64,000 nucleotides of DNA. Origin: Patiria pectinifera (taxonomy: Eukaryota; Echinodermata; Asteroidea; Valvatida; Asterinidae). Where the stretch lies: assembly GCA_029964075.1 (NCBI GenBank), contig CM057144.1, positions 8,951,281-9,015,280 of the forward strand, written 5' to 3'. The position numbers were made by a program, and so were the translations under genes. Position 1 is the first letter of the stretch. Each line of letters opens with the position of its first letter. Below are positions 44,017-55,570 of the stretch, piece by piece. The notes under the pieces were generated by a model. That model made no database searches, had not been told where the DNA came from, and was given only the letters and a program-made list of their open reading frames with translations.

Positions 44017-45340
44017 CAAGGGCGGATGAGCTCCTATGGGCCAACGGCCATCCTCCAGAGAGCACACTCTGCAAAAAGCTACGGGATCTTCTTAGTGCAG
44101 CTGTCGGATTCATCTGCCGCTGAGTTGGTGTGACGCTTCAGGCGTCTTATTCTGCTCTAGTAAATTATACTAGAACACTAGAGCAATACATCCTTCATTT
44201 GATAGGCCTATTGCTTGTTTCAAAACTAGTCCTCTGGCCGTTCCAAGATTGTACTCGCCGCTGCACTGTTGTTCCGGATGTCCCTACTACTTTGGCTGCC
44301 GTCCGGTTTTAACCGATCATTTTACATGTATATGGGTTTCCCCTGTGCTGCAATTATGTCATCCACGGGGCCCCAAAGTAATTCAGAAACACCTAAAATA
44401 CAGCCGGCCACGCAACCGTGCCCTGCCAGACTCAGGGTCATCCCCAGAATTGTGAACAAGTCACTGGCCAGTGCCTTCTATCGTCAAGGTCTATGGATGT
44501 ACATAAACCTTGACGACGGATTCATCATTGTTGCATACATGTAGCAGGGTTCAACGACTGTATTTACTGTTTCATTTCCTCTGAAGTTAAGGACAAACTT
44601 CTTTAAGAAAACTGTATCAAGAAAAATGTTTCCTGACAAACGTACAAGAGACCTAAATAAAACTCTAGAAAAACTAGATCATCACATACGCCATTGAGCC
44701 AAACCTTCAAGTTTCTCCATTCTACTTTCGGATGTGTTTACACATGTCTCTGAGGATCCATCACTTGTGGACCAGAACCTTCTTCCAGTCCTTTTCAAAT
44801 TGCTGGATGACTGTTTAGGGCTCATGCCTATGAGAATTTGCTGCTGGGGCAGTCATAACTTCATCACTGTGCCAAACGTTAAGGGACTGTGGATTAATTC
44901 CGATTTGCATGTGCACGCGTGCGGACACCTACTCATGTGTGCAACCCCGTGTGCACTGGTCTGCACACAATTGCCCTCAAAGGCACTGGCTCTTGTGTTC
45001 CTTTTGAGTGCCAGTGCATGCCATTGCCTGCCGATGCCTTCCAGTGAGCACAGGCAAGGGGCATTACTAATCCCTGGAATACACTGACAAAAGAGATACT
45101 GGGTGGCCGGCCAAGACGGGACCAGAAAAAGAGGTTGTGATGAAAGGATTAGAGTTCCAACGATAAAAGACGCTAGATGTGCCACAATGGTGTACCAATT
45201 ACTCTCTTAACTAGAGGTTCGCGTTTTTTGAGTTACAAAATGCAGAGTGGTCGGGCTGACATCTATTTCATATGTCCTGAACTTTACCGCAATAATCAAC
45301 TGAAAATCATTTTAAACATTTTGTAACCTGCCGCTAGAGG

Positions 45341-45690
45341 GCACTCTAACATTTATGACGTCACCAGTAATTTTTTCTAAAGTACAACCTAGTCAGAGAC
45401 TAACATTGTTGAAAGCAAGTTCACATCTTTTTCCAATTTCAAATTGCAAGGCACTTCCGGTTTGGGCCGAAAGGAAGGGTCACGTGATTAGACACACACA
45501 CAAGATAAAATGAAGATCCTGGATTATTCTATCAAAAGTCAAGTTCAGGTCTCTCACGGTTGATTTTATATGATTTTCAAAGATTAAATCTAGAAATCTT
45601 TCATTGCTTGTAATTTGACACCCGATGAGGTCATCATAACGTCAGAGTAATATGCACAACTCGGGATGAGGGTCGATATAAGTTGAAAGT
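45341..45690 (-). mobile_element. Helentron-like repeat body fragment, reverse oriented
   Basis: It carries, in reverse, the line CCTGCCGCTAGAGGGC, GAAAGCAAGTTCACATC, GGCACTTCCGG and AGATTAAATCTAGAAA, as at 788-1010. It abuts the left end of D2. Confidence 0.66.
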
Positions 45691-45692
45691 TA

Positions 45693-45860
45693 CAAGTCTA
45701 CTTCACTCTACTTACCTGTAGAGCAATACTACTTATGCATATTCCCCCTACCGGCAGGTATTTTCCGCTAAGAGTTATATACAATAGCGCCCTCTGGCGC
45801 CCTACCCATAATACCCCGCAGCATGCGTGCCTCGTGAGCGTCCTCTTTTCTCTTAGCGGC
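45693..45860. repeat. D2 left inverted terminal repeat
   Basis: Pairs with 51663-51830. The outermost bases (GTCTACTTCACTCTACTTAC) differ from the outermost right bases, as in other DIRS elements, and reappear inverted at 51519-51541 in the internal complementary region. Confidence 0.82.
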
Positions 45861-46016
45861 AGGTCGGGTAGGACGTGCGTTAAATAGCTCGCTGTTTGCC
45901 TCGTCATTTCCTACCCTTTTTTACTACCCTTTTTAAGAGAAGTATTTTATAAAAGAGTTAGTAATCATTAGTTTGTAGAGTTTCATCATCTTCTTGGTTT
46001 CATTTATTTCATAAAT

Positions 46017-47759
46017 ATGAAGCGTTTGGGGAGGGCCGATCTGTCACAAACCGGGGGGAATTCCTCTCCCACGGGACGGACCGAGTTCTCGGGGGACTCT
46101 GCCGTTAACGCTACGTCGTTACCGCCGCAGCAGTCTCTTGTCCGGCACCCTCAGCCACAGTCGACTGGGGGAGTTGGCAGTTCCGCCGATCAGTTAAGGG
46201 GACCTCGGTCACCTTCTCCGATCAACTCAGGCGGAACACCCAAACTACAGGCACACTCCGGCAAGGTTCCTCCAAAACATATCTCCTGTGCCAGAGCAAA
46301 GCCTAAGAAGGGCCGTCAGGGCAAGCGTGGCTCGGCAACGGGCGCCGCTGTGGCACCTGGCCCTCCCCCGATCACGGGGCAGCCCGAGGGGACTAGCCGT
46401 CACACTTCGGTGGGCGCTAGTCACCCGTGTCCTCCCGACGCAGTGCCGAACACCACTGGGTGTCAGGATGGGCTATTGCACGGGCTACCGGTCCGTTCAG
46501 CACTTGCTCAGCCCACGGGGGCCTGAGGCGCTGTCAGCCGGGTGCATTATGAGCGATACGAGGCCGGTCGCCCGGGGGGATCCCGGGCCGACGGCCCCCG
46601 TGCTAGCTCGCTCAGCTGGACTACTCTCATCATCGGATTTTTTCCGTTGTTCGGGGGTCCCGGTGTCCCAGGTTGCTTCCGATTTTTCCTCGGACACACC
46701 TCGGGGCCGTTCTTCTAAGAAGAAGAATAAGAAGAAGAAGGCTGCACGTCGAATGCGCCGTTCTTCTTCGGGTTCTGACAACTCCTCTGACCGGTCCCGC
46801 CGGGGCAAACGCTCCCGGGGGGAGGACGCGGTTTCTAGAGCAGATTTCCTGCAGGCTTTTCAGTCGATTTCTGATACGCTATCGGCTATGTCGGCAGGCC
46901 GCCGGGCGAGCCCTATTGGGGGGCCCCCTGCAGCGGTGGACTGCGGCCCACGACCATCGGTCGTTGGGCCCGCATTGCAGTCTTCAGTCACCGGTCACGC
47001 TTGGGTGGCCCGGGAACAGAGGGACATGCCGCACACAATTAGTCGTGCTCCGGCGTCCCCGCCTGCGGTGAGGGCTTCACAGTCGTCGTTCGTTGGCCAC
47101 GGTTGGGTGGCCCAGGCACAACGGGATATACCACACATGGTTGACCGTACACCGGAGGCCCGGCCTGCAGCGAGTGTCTCGCATGCATCGGCCGTGAGCC
47201 AGTGAATGCTTCATAGTCGTCATTCATTGGTCACGATTGCGTGGCCCAAGCACAACGAGGTACAGGTACATGTACAAAAATGAAAAAACACATGTTCATA
47301 CATGTACATGTATACCACACATGGTTGCGCGCTATACCGGAAGCCCGGCCTATGGCGAACGGGACTTCACATTCGCCGGCCGTGGACCACGGTCACGTGG
47401 TCCAGAGACAACGGGACCTACCGCACACAGTTAGCCGTGCGCCAGGATTCCCGCTTGTGTTTAGTCTTCGCCATCTGCATAATATTATGTATATTATCTC
47501 CGAGGGTGTTGCCCAGCCACCACCGCGTGGTTCTGTACAACTAGCCCCTCCAGACGGCTCTCAGTCATCGGGGTCATTTTGGCCTTCGCATTCGGCTGAT
47601 TCATCCGATAATGACGGAGAATCAGACCGGTTACAATGGCTGTCCATCGCGGAAACGAAATTCCGTTTGCTGCAGAGGGACATTACACGGGTACTTAAAT
47701 TACCCTCCGCCGATGAGCCCCCTCCGCCCGATCAAGCGCAGGATGGGCTCCAAATCTAA
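46017..47759 (+). pseudogene. D2 gag-like ORF1, frameshifted
   Basis: ATG at 46017 opens a Ser/Pro/Gly-rich frame (MKRLGRADLSQTGG). It shifts by one near 46500 into a frame with a nuclear-localisation-like basic run (KKKNKKKKAARRMRRSSS), RSRRGKRSRGED and ADFLQAFQSISDTLSAM, stopping at 47203. A third stretch (47580-47759) reads SDRLQWLSIAETKFRLLQRD and ends PPPDQAQDGLQI. Low complexity, a basic stretch and the place just after the left repeat fit a DIRS ORF1 structural protein. Between about 46978 and 47450 the frame consists of diverged tandem units, one with a CATGTACATG expansion that interrupts it. Confidence 0.62.
46978..47450. repeat. Tandem repeat inside D2 ORF1 (about 101-170 bp units)
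   Basis: Units start near 46978, 47079, 47214 and 47380, each with GGTCACG-TTGGGTGGCCC, CAACGGGA and CCGCACACAGTTAGCCGTGC. A stray fifth unit lies at 48040-48100 (CACGGTTGGGTGACTCAAGG). Confidence 0.72.
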
Positions 47760-49099
47760 CAATGACAGGGGGTTCCCTATACCTCCGTTGGATCAAATGT
47801 GAAACACATCGACAACGGACAAAGTGGTGTCCATTTCATAGCATACGGCAGCATACGCTACCGGGATGAGGACTCGGTTTTTCGGCCCACTCATTACAAG
47901 CCTTGCAATTGTTCTCGGCTTTATTATCGGTCATACATGTATACTTTTTATACACGTTCATGTATTGCCAGGCAGGCACGTTAATGAAACGTCCGTCTTA
48001 GTTCAGTTGCGAGCCGTGAACTCTGTAGCCCTCTACATTAATCACGGTTGGGTGACTCAAGGACAATGGGACACGCCGCACTGTGCTTAGCCGTGCGGCG
48101 GTGTTTCTTGCTGTACTGAGATAGCTACATTTTTCATGTACATTGTACATGTGTGCATTACTTGTGTATGTTCACTGTCCATTGTCTCCGAGGGAGTTGT
48201 TCAACAACTGTGGCCGTGTGCAACTCGTCCCTTCAGATATGTTTTACGGTTCTCGTTTACGGGGTCTATTCCACTCTTGCAGGCATGTTGTGGACCACCT
48301 GTATTCAAACTGCCTGCTGCTCTTCAAGCAATAATGTGATCATTACCGTTTTCCGTTAGCGAAATTCGGTATTTTGTTGTCACATCTTCCCTCTTCAATG
48401 CAGCTAAGCACAAGCTGCCAGCAGTAGAGGGACCGCATTATTCAAGCGGCTGTTTGTAAATAATACTCGCGGAAGCTTGAATACACTTTGCAGTAGAATT
48501 AAAGTGGGCTTGGCGATACGGGTTCAGCATCCCTCTTTACCCTCATGAAGTGCATTAGGTTTAATGTTTTAATCTTGACTCGACAGTCTTACAGACGTGT
48601 TTGACCGCTATTTTCACTATTAATTTCACGGTCTGCACTCAGTACTCTGTAATTTTACACGAGGACAGACCCTAGCAATCTTGGCCCGCCGGGGTAACAT
48701 GATTGATGAACTGTTTCTCCCGTCAAAGGGCGCCCGCCAAAGATTCGAGTCCCACCTTTTAAGTTTTTAACGGACAAAGATCTTTTCTTTTGCGGTGGAT
48801 ATCGATGTTTACATCCATATTGGTCGATGTCGACTACATGTGGGCCAGCGCAGGTGAAGAACAAACAGTTGTTTGTTTTCTCAACTGCATACCTCTTGAA
48901 GTTTGCCGAGATGATTTTGTGTTGCTGTGCTAGCAACATTTTCTGTACGCCATGCCACATAGGATAATGTAACAACGATTTCGATTCGGCTTCAGTTGTT
49001 TTGATGATTTCCATAAGTGACCTACCTGACTCATGACGACCTCCACCCATCTGTCTCGTAGGAGCTCGTCAGAGAGACTTTGAGGCTGACATCAATACC

Positions 49100-50000
49100 A
49101 TCGGGCCAGCACAGTGTTGCGCCCATCTTGTATTTCCCTTGGAAAGATGTTGATGAGATTTAGTCGACTGTCTAACACATCAGCATGGGGAATGAGCCCT
49201 GGTCTGAAGGGTACACAACTGCAACTCATTTTCAGGCCAGAGCACTGAGAATTTCGCGATTTTCAAACAAAGATTCTCGCTGCAACTTCATGGTGGCTCC
49301 ATCCAGCCTTTTTTCCGCCTCACTCCTGGCCTCTGCTCAGATAGTAAAGGCGATATGACTGCACCGGGGAAACAAAGATTGGTGGCATTCACCTATTTGC
49401 TTGTATCGGCCCAGTCCTCACTGCATTCAGTGCAGGCCATGACCTGACTTGTGCAGTACACACCTGTGTAAACTCACTTGAGAAATACCCCATTGGGGTT
49501 TTTCCTCATAGCTTCTTGCTTTCGACGGTCCTCCTCCCAAGCAAGGACAACTAACCACATGTGAATCTGACTTGTTTCATGAATTAGTCACAGATTTCCA
49601 GGCTAATGCCTGAGGGTTCCTGACCCCTACACATGGCACACGAATACGATGGTGATGAAGACGGACAGGCTACTTATATACACCTTCCTGTCGTCTTCCT
49701 CTTATCCCTCGGGTATTTAATCAACTGGAGCAGAAGGACGACAAGGTCCTCTTCTTAACTCCATGTTGACCCCATTGATTGGTTTTCCAGGGCTATAACC
49801 ATTCCCTTGGTTCACCAGTTGGAGGTACAAATGTTCTTCCGAGCAGAACAATATTCTGTTCCAGCACAGCTTGGGTTTCCTTCACCCAGCTCCGCAGGAA
49901 TTTCTCCTGATGTACTGGATGCTGTAATGCTCTCCTGTTCACATCAGACCTTTCTCAAACAAGCTATGGCTTTTACAGCCTGCACTTGAGGGACCATGAG
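49100..50000 (+). pseudogene. D2 pol remnant, RNase H to recombinase region (tentative)
   Basis: There is no continuous frame. In shifting frames, SAWGMSPGLKGTQLQLIF resembles the DIRS RNase H line (A-x-W-G-x-x-LG), and the text around 49730-49830 (HVDPIDWFSRAITIPL) resembles the link ahead of the recombinase (TP-x-WP-x-QPWF). The similarity is weak and rests mainly on position between ORF1 and the 3' repeats. From 47760 to 49100 nothing could be read. Confidence 0.35.
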
Positions 50001-50310
50001 GGACTTCTAACATGACAGTAGATTACTTAATGTTAGTCAGTTGAACGTCCATGTCAGTTAACTTAAGGGGATGTTTTAACACCCCTGAATTGCAGGACCT
50101 CTTCAACACCTTCTTATCCAAAAGTGTTATAGAGATCTTTAGAGTTCTGTGAACCAGTGAACAATTTCACATCTGTTTCATTGGTTCCCACGGTTGCCTT
50201 TCTTTGGTAAGCAGTTGTTACTTCTTGGTATACATGTAGTAAAGAACTGTTTTCTGTACAATAGAGACAGACCACATCTGATGGGAACCGAGTGTGCCCA
50301 TCCGATCCTA

Positions 50311-50692
50311 CAGGAGGATTTTTGTTTTTAAACTAAGACTGTCGGAGTCCTCTTTACCTCCGGACATCTTTGTTCTAGGCATCAAATCATTGTCCATTCC
50401 ACACGGAAAATGTTGGTGCCGCTCATGACTTTGGCATCTGATCCCTAAGGAAGGTTTTTTGAGCTAAGACGGTCGGAGTCCTCTTTGCCTCCGGATGTCT
50501 TTGTTCTGGGCATCAAATGATTCTTGTCCGTTGCAGACAGCGAATTTTGGTGCTGATCATGACTTGATGTCTGCTCCCTAAGGAGGGATTTATACTAAGG
50601 ACTGTCGGAGCCCTGTGTGCCTCCGGACGTCTTTGTTGCGGGCATCAAATCATTCTTGTCCAGGCGGAGAATTTTTGGTGCCAATCATGACT
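50311..50692. repeat. Tandem repeat, about 130 bp x 3
   Basis: Each unit has CTAAG-CGGTCGGAGTCCTC, TTTGCCTCCGGATGTC, TTTGTTCTGGGCATCAAATC and TTTTGGTGC-ATCATGACTT. Unit starts are near 50311, 50448 and 50577. Confidence 0.82.
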
Positions 50693-50751
50693 TTAACGTT
50701 GTACATTAGCTGCACTGGGACGCTTTGAATCGGTCACTTGCAGTTACAAAT

Positions 50752-50940
50752 GTATTTGTCACGACAACCCTGCCATACCGACAGGCTTCTCGCGACACGT
50801 ATTTGTCATGACAACCCTGCCATACAAGCAGGCTTCTCGTGACATGTTTTTTGTCATGACGACCCTGTCATACAGGCAGGCCTTTCATGACATGTATTTA
50901 TCATGGTGACCCCACCATACCTGCAGGCTTTTATGACAAG
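50752..50940. repeat. Tandem repeat, 47 bp x 4
   Basis: GTATTTGTC starts at 50752 and 50799, GTTTTTTGTC at 50846 and GTATTTATC at 50894. Each unit has CATGACAACCCTGCCATAC, a CAGGC step and TCTCGTGACA, so each unit is itself a weak dyad (TTGTCATGACA at the joints). Confidence 0.85.
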
Positions 50941-51494
50941 ATTGCCTGAAGGTTGGCTACGGTCATCCATGAAACCACGGACATATCAACGGCAGAATCC
51001 GTGTGATTGGTCCGCATGCGCAAAATAAAAGGCAGAGCATGGGAGAACAGTGTTGAGGGCGACTGACTGAGCCCCACCATGTTCTCAGGACATTTTCAGA
51101 CCGGAGACCTCCCCAGCATTGGTGTCTCCTAACTCTGATTCTTTATTGAGCTCTGTACATGTACATGTGCATATTATAGTGTCTATATGTACCATGTCAT
51201 GATGTTTTGCCTTTCATTATAATTTTTATTTTGTGTGCCCCACCGAACTCTTAGGTGTAGGTATCGGTGGGCTGTAATTCATTACGTGTGATTCCCAAAA
51301 TCGGGGATCACATCTCTGTTGGCATGTTGAGGCTACCATTATGACTAATGTCTTTATCATGCCGACCTTTTTGGGCTGCCTTGTCCACCCACATGTGGAG
51401 CGACGGGCCCATCCAGGGTTTACGCGTATTGTTACGTGCCCCTGTGAAAGCACAATAGCATCTCGCATGACCCACCTCCTTGACGGTGCTAGTC

Positions 51495-51845
51495 TATGCA
51501 TAAGTAGTATTGCTCTACAGGTAAGTAGAGTGAAGTAGACTCCCCCCCCCCCACAGAAGTGTGGTTGGGGTCTACGAACGAATACTTACCTGTAGAGCAT
51601 CCCTCCCCCCTACCCCACTCTTCTCGATGCCTTGGGTACTTTGTTGTATTCCGACTTAGCGCTCGAGAAAAGACGACGCTCACGAGGCACGCATGCCGCG
51701 GGGTATTATGGGTAGGGCGCCAGAGGGAGCTATTGTATATAACTCTTAGCGGAAAATACCTGCCGGTAGGGGGAATATGCATAAGTAGTATTGCTCTACA
51801 GGTAAGTATTCGTTCGTAGACCCCAACCACACTTCTGGGGGGGGG
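51495..51845. repeat. D2 internal complementary region and right terminal repeat
   Basis: TGCATAAGTAGTATTGCTCT to GAAGTAGAC (51498-51541) is the inverse of the left outer edge. After poly-C, ACAGAAGTGTGGTTGGGG to CTGTAGAGC (51553-51597) is the inverse of the right outer edge at 51792-51838. The order and poly-C spacer match D1. Confidence 0.82.
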
Positions 51846-52165
51846 GGGGGTTCATACCATTAACTGTTTAGGAGGAAACTGCGGAGAAGTGTTGTCTGGG
51901 AAAAGAAAGAAGGAAAGAAATAACCAAACAAAAAAGATTTGTCAGAACAATTCTAAACAGTGGTTGGGTTGTGCCCGACCACTCAATAAGTAGTCCCGTT
52001 GTAGACGACCAAACACCTGGGGGGGGGGGATTTACCTTTGACACCACGATTGGAAGGGTGACAACCAGAATCCTGACCATATGCTTCACATTTCATTATT
52101 TCATTGATGATCGGAAGCAAACCAGTAACTTGTCTTCTCTGATTGTTGTGTTGTTTTTTTTACAG

Positions 52166-52302
52166 CTGTTGGTGCTGTGGTTTTACTTAGTGTTGCTGTG
52201 ACTCGCTATGTGATGCCAGTTGCCATGCAAAGGCTTCGAATGTCCGGCAGTAAAGAAATGCTAATCATGGGCAGTGTGGCTCTGACCTTCAACATGCTTA
52301 TG
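52166..52302 (+). CDS. TMCO3: TMCO3-like antiporter, exon (45 codons)
   Basis: With the split Ala codon completed, this reads AVGAVVLLSVAVTRYVMPVA, then MQRLRMSGSKEMLIMGSVAL and TFNMLM: the end of one helix, a basic loop with S-x-SKE, and the next helix. Animal TMCO3 has the same K-x-x-(I/V)-x-P-Y, KEILILG arrangement. The acceptor is a T-rich tract plus TACAG ending at 52165 and the donor is GTAAGC at 52303. It starts in phase 1 and ends in phase 0. Confidence 0.88.
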
Positions 52303-52699
52303 GTAAGCCAGGCCTGAATTGAAAGCTAATTGTCACATCAAAAGTCAGAGTTGTAAGCGCATCAATCACAAGTCAATCTGGTTCTAAAATTACCTGTAAA
52401 AGCACATTCCTAATCCATAGTATTGTGCATGATTGATTTGGGGCTTTGCTTGTTAGAGAGTATAACACTTTCTGCAAATACACCATTATTTTCCATATGG
52501 TCGTTACTGCATACTAAAACCACTAGCATGACTATAGGAATGTGCCTCACGAAGTACGGATGTCAACCTAAATAGCCTTTTGAAAAGTTTGTCTGAACTG
52601 ACTCGCACTGACCACAAGGTGATCATTGCTCCCAAATTGTAAAAGCATCTACGTTTGGCTGAAATTGGCAAAAGAATGTAAGAGAAGAAGCATTTTGTA

Positions 52700-53215
52700 A
52701 TTTTTCCCAAATTGACCCCTACTGATCACTCGGTGACCCCAAAATTTGAACAACCAAGAAGGAGCTTGGGCCAGGGATGCATTTTAACAGAAAAGAAACT
52801 TTTTTTGGAAAATGACCACTACTGACCCTTTGAACATCCCTGATGAAGTTCACCCTAGGTTTGATTCAGAGATATAACTGACCAAGTTTGACATTTATTG
52901 GATCAAGACTGGGGGAGAAGCATTTCAAAATTTTGAAGAAAATGACCCTTACTGACCATAAGGTGACCATTGGCCAAATTCTGTGAAGAACCCATAAGAA
53001 TCTTGGTCCAAAGATGCAACTGACTAAGTTTGACATTAATGGGGTCAAGATTGTGCAAGAAGTTTTTTTTTAAGACTAATGACCATTAGGTGCCTTTTGA
53101 CCCCACATGCTGGTCACTTAAGATAGGACTCGGGTCAAGGATGTTCCTGTCCAGATTTGGCTGAAATCAGACAAGGAATTTGGCAGATACAGATATAGGA
53201 CGAATGGGCGGGCGG
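52700..53215. repeat. Degenerate intron tandem repeat with TGACC motifs
   Basis: Three to four diverged units of about 105-135 bp contain AAAATGACC-CTACTGACC, AAGGTGACCATTGG and AACTGACCAAGTTTGACATT. The last runs into a GGGCGGGCGGGC stretch at 53208. Confidence 0.6.
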
Positions 53216-53337
53216 GCGGCAATCATAGTATATTAGTGTGCTTTGCACGACTGATATAATTCTCGTTCAATGATGGTCACTTCGCAAACTTTTGCAAAAT
53301 CGCATACCCCTCCAATAGTTTGTTCCTTTTCCTGCAG

Positions 53338-53488
53338 ATCACAGACCTGTTAGGTGTATCCATGGAGTTGGGTTGTTTCCTAGCTGGCGTCATCCTGAGC
53401 TCTTTGGGGCATGCTACGGCTGAGGATATTCGTGGTTTGGTTGAACCTATACGGGATTTTTTTGCCGCTCTCTTCTTTGGTGCAATTG
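53338..53488 (+). CDS. TMCO3: TMCO3-like antiporter, exon (50 codons)
   Basis: The exon encodes ITDLLGVSMELGCFLAGVIL, SSLGHATAEDIRGLVEPIRD and FFAALFFGAIG. T-(D/E)-LLGVSMELGCFLAG followed by EPIRDFxAxxFFxxIG is nearly invariant in TMCO3 and characteristic of KefB-like antiporters; EPI-x-D-x-F-x-x-x-FF is the known CPA2 motif. The acceptor is CTTTTCCTGCAG ending at 53337 and the donor is GTATGT at 53489. It starts in phase 0 and ends in phase 1. The next exon, expected to start with a short LHVFPTF-like segment, was not found up to 64000, so the following intron exceeds 10.5 kb. Confidence 0.9.
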
Positions 53489-53861
53489 GTATGTTTGTCA
53501 ATTCCAAGTGAAGGTTTTGCTCATTCCTAACCAGAAATCAATTCATGATGGAAACCTCCTATTCTGTGAAGTATTTGAGAGAATTGAGGAGAAAACTTGC
53601 GTGACAGTTCCAAAGCTGAAGTGCACAGCTTGACTTTTTTCATTACAAACGCTCAGGAAAAAATGTAAAACAGGAAATTGTGTTCATTTTTGGTTGACAT
53701 CATGATTGGAATTGGAATGGACTAAAGGATAAAAAATGAGTGTTTGAATAAAAAATACTTTGTGCTGAGTTTGCAATTTAAGGCAAAAAAACAGCCTTCC
53801 GTTTCTGGTATAGAGCTTGCCCTTAAAGTGGTGCGGCGACGAATTGTTTTTGTTTTTTCCC

Positions 53862-53915
53862 CTACTTTTTTTTTCTTCCCTACTTTTTTATTCTTCCCTA
53901 CTTTTTTATTCTTCA
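53862..53915. repeat. CCCTACTTTTTT minisatellite
   Basis: Four short units of TTCTTCCCTACTTTTTTA type. Between 53916 and 55120 no further feature is visible. Confidence 0.7.
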
Positions 53916-55170
53916 AATGTCAGCTGATGATGCAGATGACCCTTCGATCCCCTTTAAAGTCCTTCAGGGTGGAGCTTGAGGTGACCTCATTATAAGCAGT
54001 ACATGTATAAGGACATAAGGCTTGAGAATTCTGTACCCACTTATGATCTCGACCGACACGAACATTCTTCGGCAAATTTCGATAGTCAAGACAAAAATCA
54101 GAGAAAACGGTAACGTCAGACCATACACTGCAGCAACACCAACATCGTGCATGTGCTGCCAAGCTGGTCATTAGTCTGCTCCCTTAGGTATGGGATCCCT
54201 TACCGGCCGGTTCCCAGAGGATTGGGACTCCCCTCCGAAGTGGGCGGGCTCGGATTAAGAGAACTAAGTACAAGTCTGACTCCTGGGTCCTGTCCTGAAC
54301 CTAACAAAAGAAGCAGTTTGCAAGGCGATAATCCTCACTGCCAGGGAACAAAAAAAACTGCATATCAAAGGGCGTGCCACCGGTAATCCCTCCCGTGGAC
54401 TGCTATTGTTAAGTGACTGATTACCTCGGTAGGCCTATTGAAAAATACAGTTCAGTTTGAGCGATCAGAAAAACTCAAAGCTTAAAAAAAAAATATATGT
54501 TGTACGTCAAACAATTAGTAAAACCCATATACAGTTACATGTGTTCATGCAAAAAAAATGCTGTCATTCCATACTACATGTATATAGCAAAGAAAATTCT
54601 GCAGATAATCATAGCCAGAGCAAACCAACTGCAAGTTAGTCAGGCGCTTAGCCAAGCCCACCCGCCTCCCGAGCATAACACTTGACTAACAGAGGGGCCA
54701 GTATTCATACCGTTCGGGGGCTACAGAGCAGGCCAAGCCCGCCCGCTTCTAATCTCAAACGGGCATCAGACTTTTCTGTTTAAAATGTGTATGAATTAAC
54801 GTGAATAAGAGGCAAGTGCGGTGTCGCAGTCTTAAATATAAAAAACATCAAATTATTACCACAGGCAAAACAATTCATGTTTGTCATATGGGGAATACTT
54901 TATTTCAATACAGAATGAGGCATTTCGTACATTTGATCAATTCGAGAATATAGATTTCAACGTTCGTATTTCAAATAAGTCACACACAAAAATGCACACC
55001 TTGATCATCTAGCTTTTAACCATTATTAATATATAGAACTTTGCAAACTAGGCAGTTGTATTAAGTTCATTTGTCAAATGATTTCATGCAAAAACGAAAT
55101 ACTTGCATTCTATGAAGCTCAAATCGTACGGAAGCCCGTTTGTGCCAGATTTTAAAAGTGAAAAAATGTT

Positions 55171-55570
55171 TTTATTGCGAAATAACGCAATAGTTTTGCG
55201 AAATAACGCAATAGTATTGCGAAATAACGCAATAGTATTACGAAATAACTCAATAAATGTATTGCGCAATAACGCAATAGTTTTGCAAAATAACGCAATA
55301 GTTTTGCGAAATAACACAAAACTATTGCAAAATAACGCAATACTATTGCGAAATAACGCAATAAATGTATTGCGAAATAACGCAAAAAATGTATTGCGAA
55401 ATAACGCAATAAATGTATTGCAAAATAACGCAATAGTATTGCAAAATAATGCAATAGTATTGCAAAATAACGCAATAGTATTGCAAAATAACGCAATATT
55501 TATTGCGAAATAACGCAATACTTATTGTGAAATAACGCAATACTTATTGCGAAATAACGCAATAGTTTTT
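55171..55570. repeat. FB-D left-arm array
   Basis: Twenty or so 21- or 24-bp units. Because the unit is a multiple of three and lacks stops, long frames (NNAIVLR repeats) run on both strands. They are not genes. Confidence 0.9.

Larger units (their letters stand above)
45693..51845 (+). mobile_element. DIRS-type retrotransposon D2, full length but decayed
   Basis: About 6.15 kb with inverted terminal repeats: 45693-45860 is the reverse complement of 51663-51830 (landmarks CTTACCTGTAGAGC, CTACCGGCAGGTATTTTCCG, GCGTGCCTCGTGAGCG). An internal complementary region at 51495-51597 joins the inverses of the two outer edges, the DIRS hallmark. A gag-like frame follows the left repeat. The pol region (RT, RNase H, recombinase) is broken beyond reading except for short stretches, and the 3' half is filled with tandem repeats. 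No target duplication is expected or seen. Confidence 0.82.

Noticed and set aside
48655-49050. 131-codon reverse frame in D2
   Set aside because: Opposite to the element's coding direction, no family resemblance, composition not protein-like.
50752-50940. Four regularly spaced 47-bp repeats as a possible CRISPR array
   Set aside because: There are no distinct spacers, the repeats are diverged and contiguous, and the context is a eukaryotic DIRS element.
51000-51240. Possible LTR promoter (AAAATAAAAGGC, later TGTACATGTACATG)
   Set aside because: No matching second copy, primer-binding site or polypurine tract; it lies within D2, which has DIRS ends.
55103-55513. Long open frames with NNAIVLR or ALFRN repeats on both strands
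   Set aside because: They follow from a stop-free 21-bp tandem unit in FB-D; both strands and several frames are open at once.
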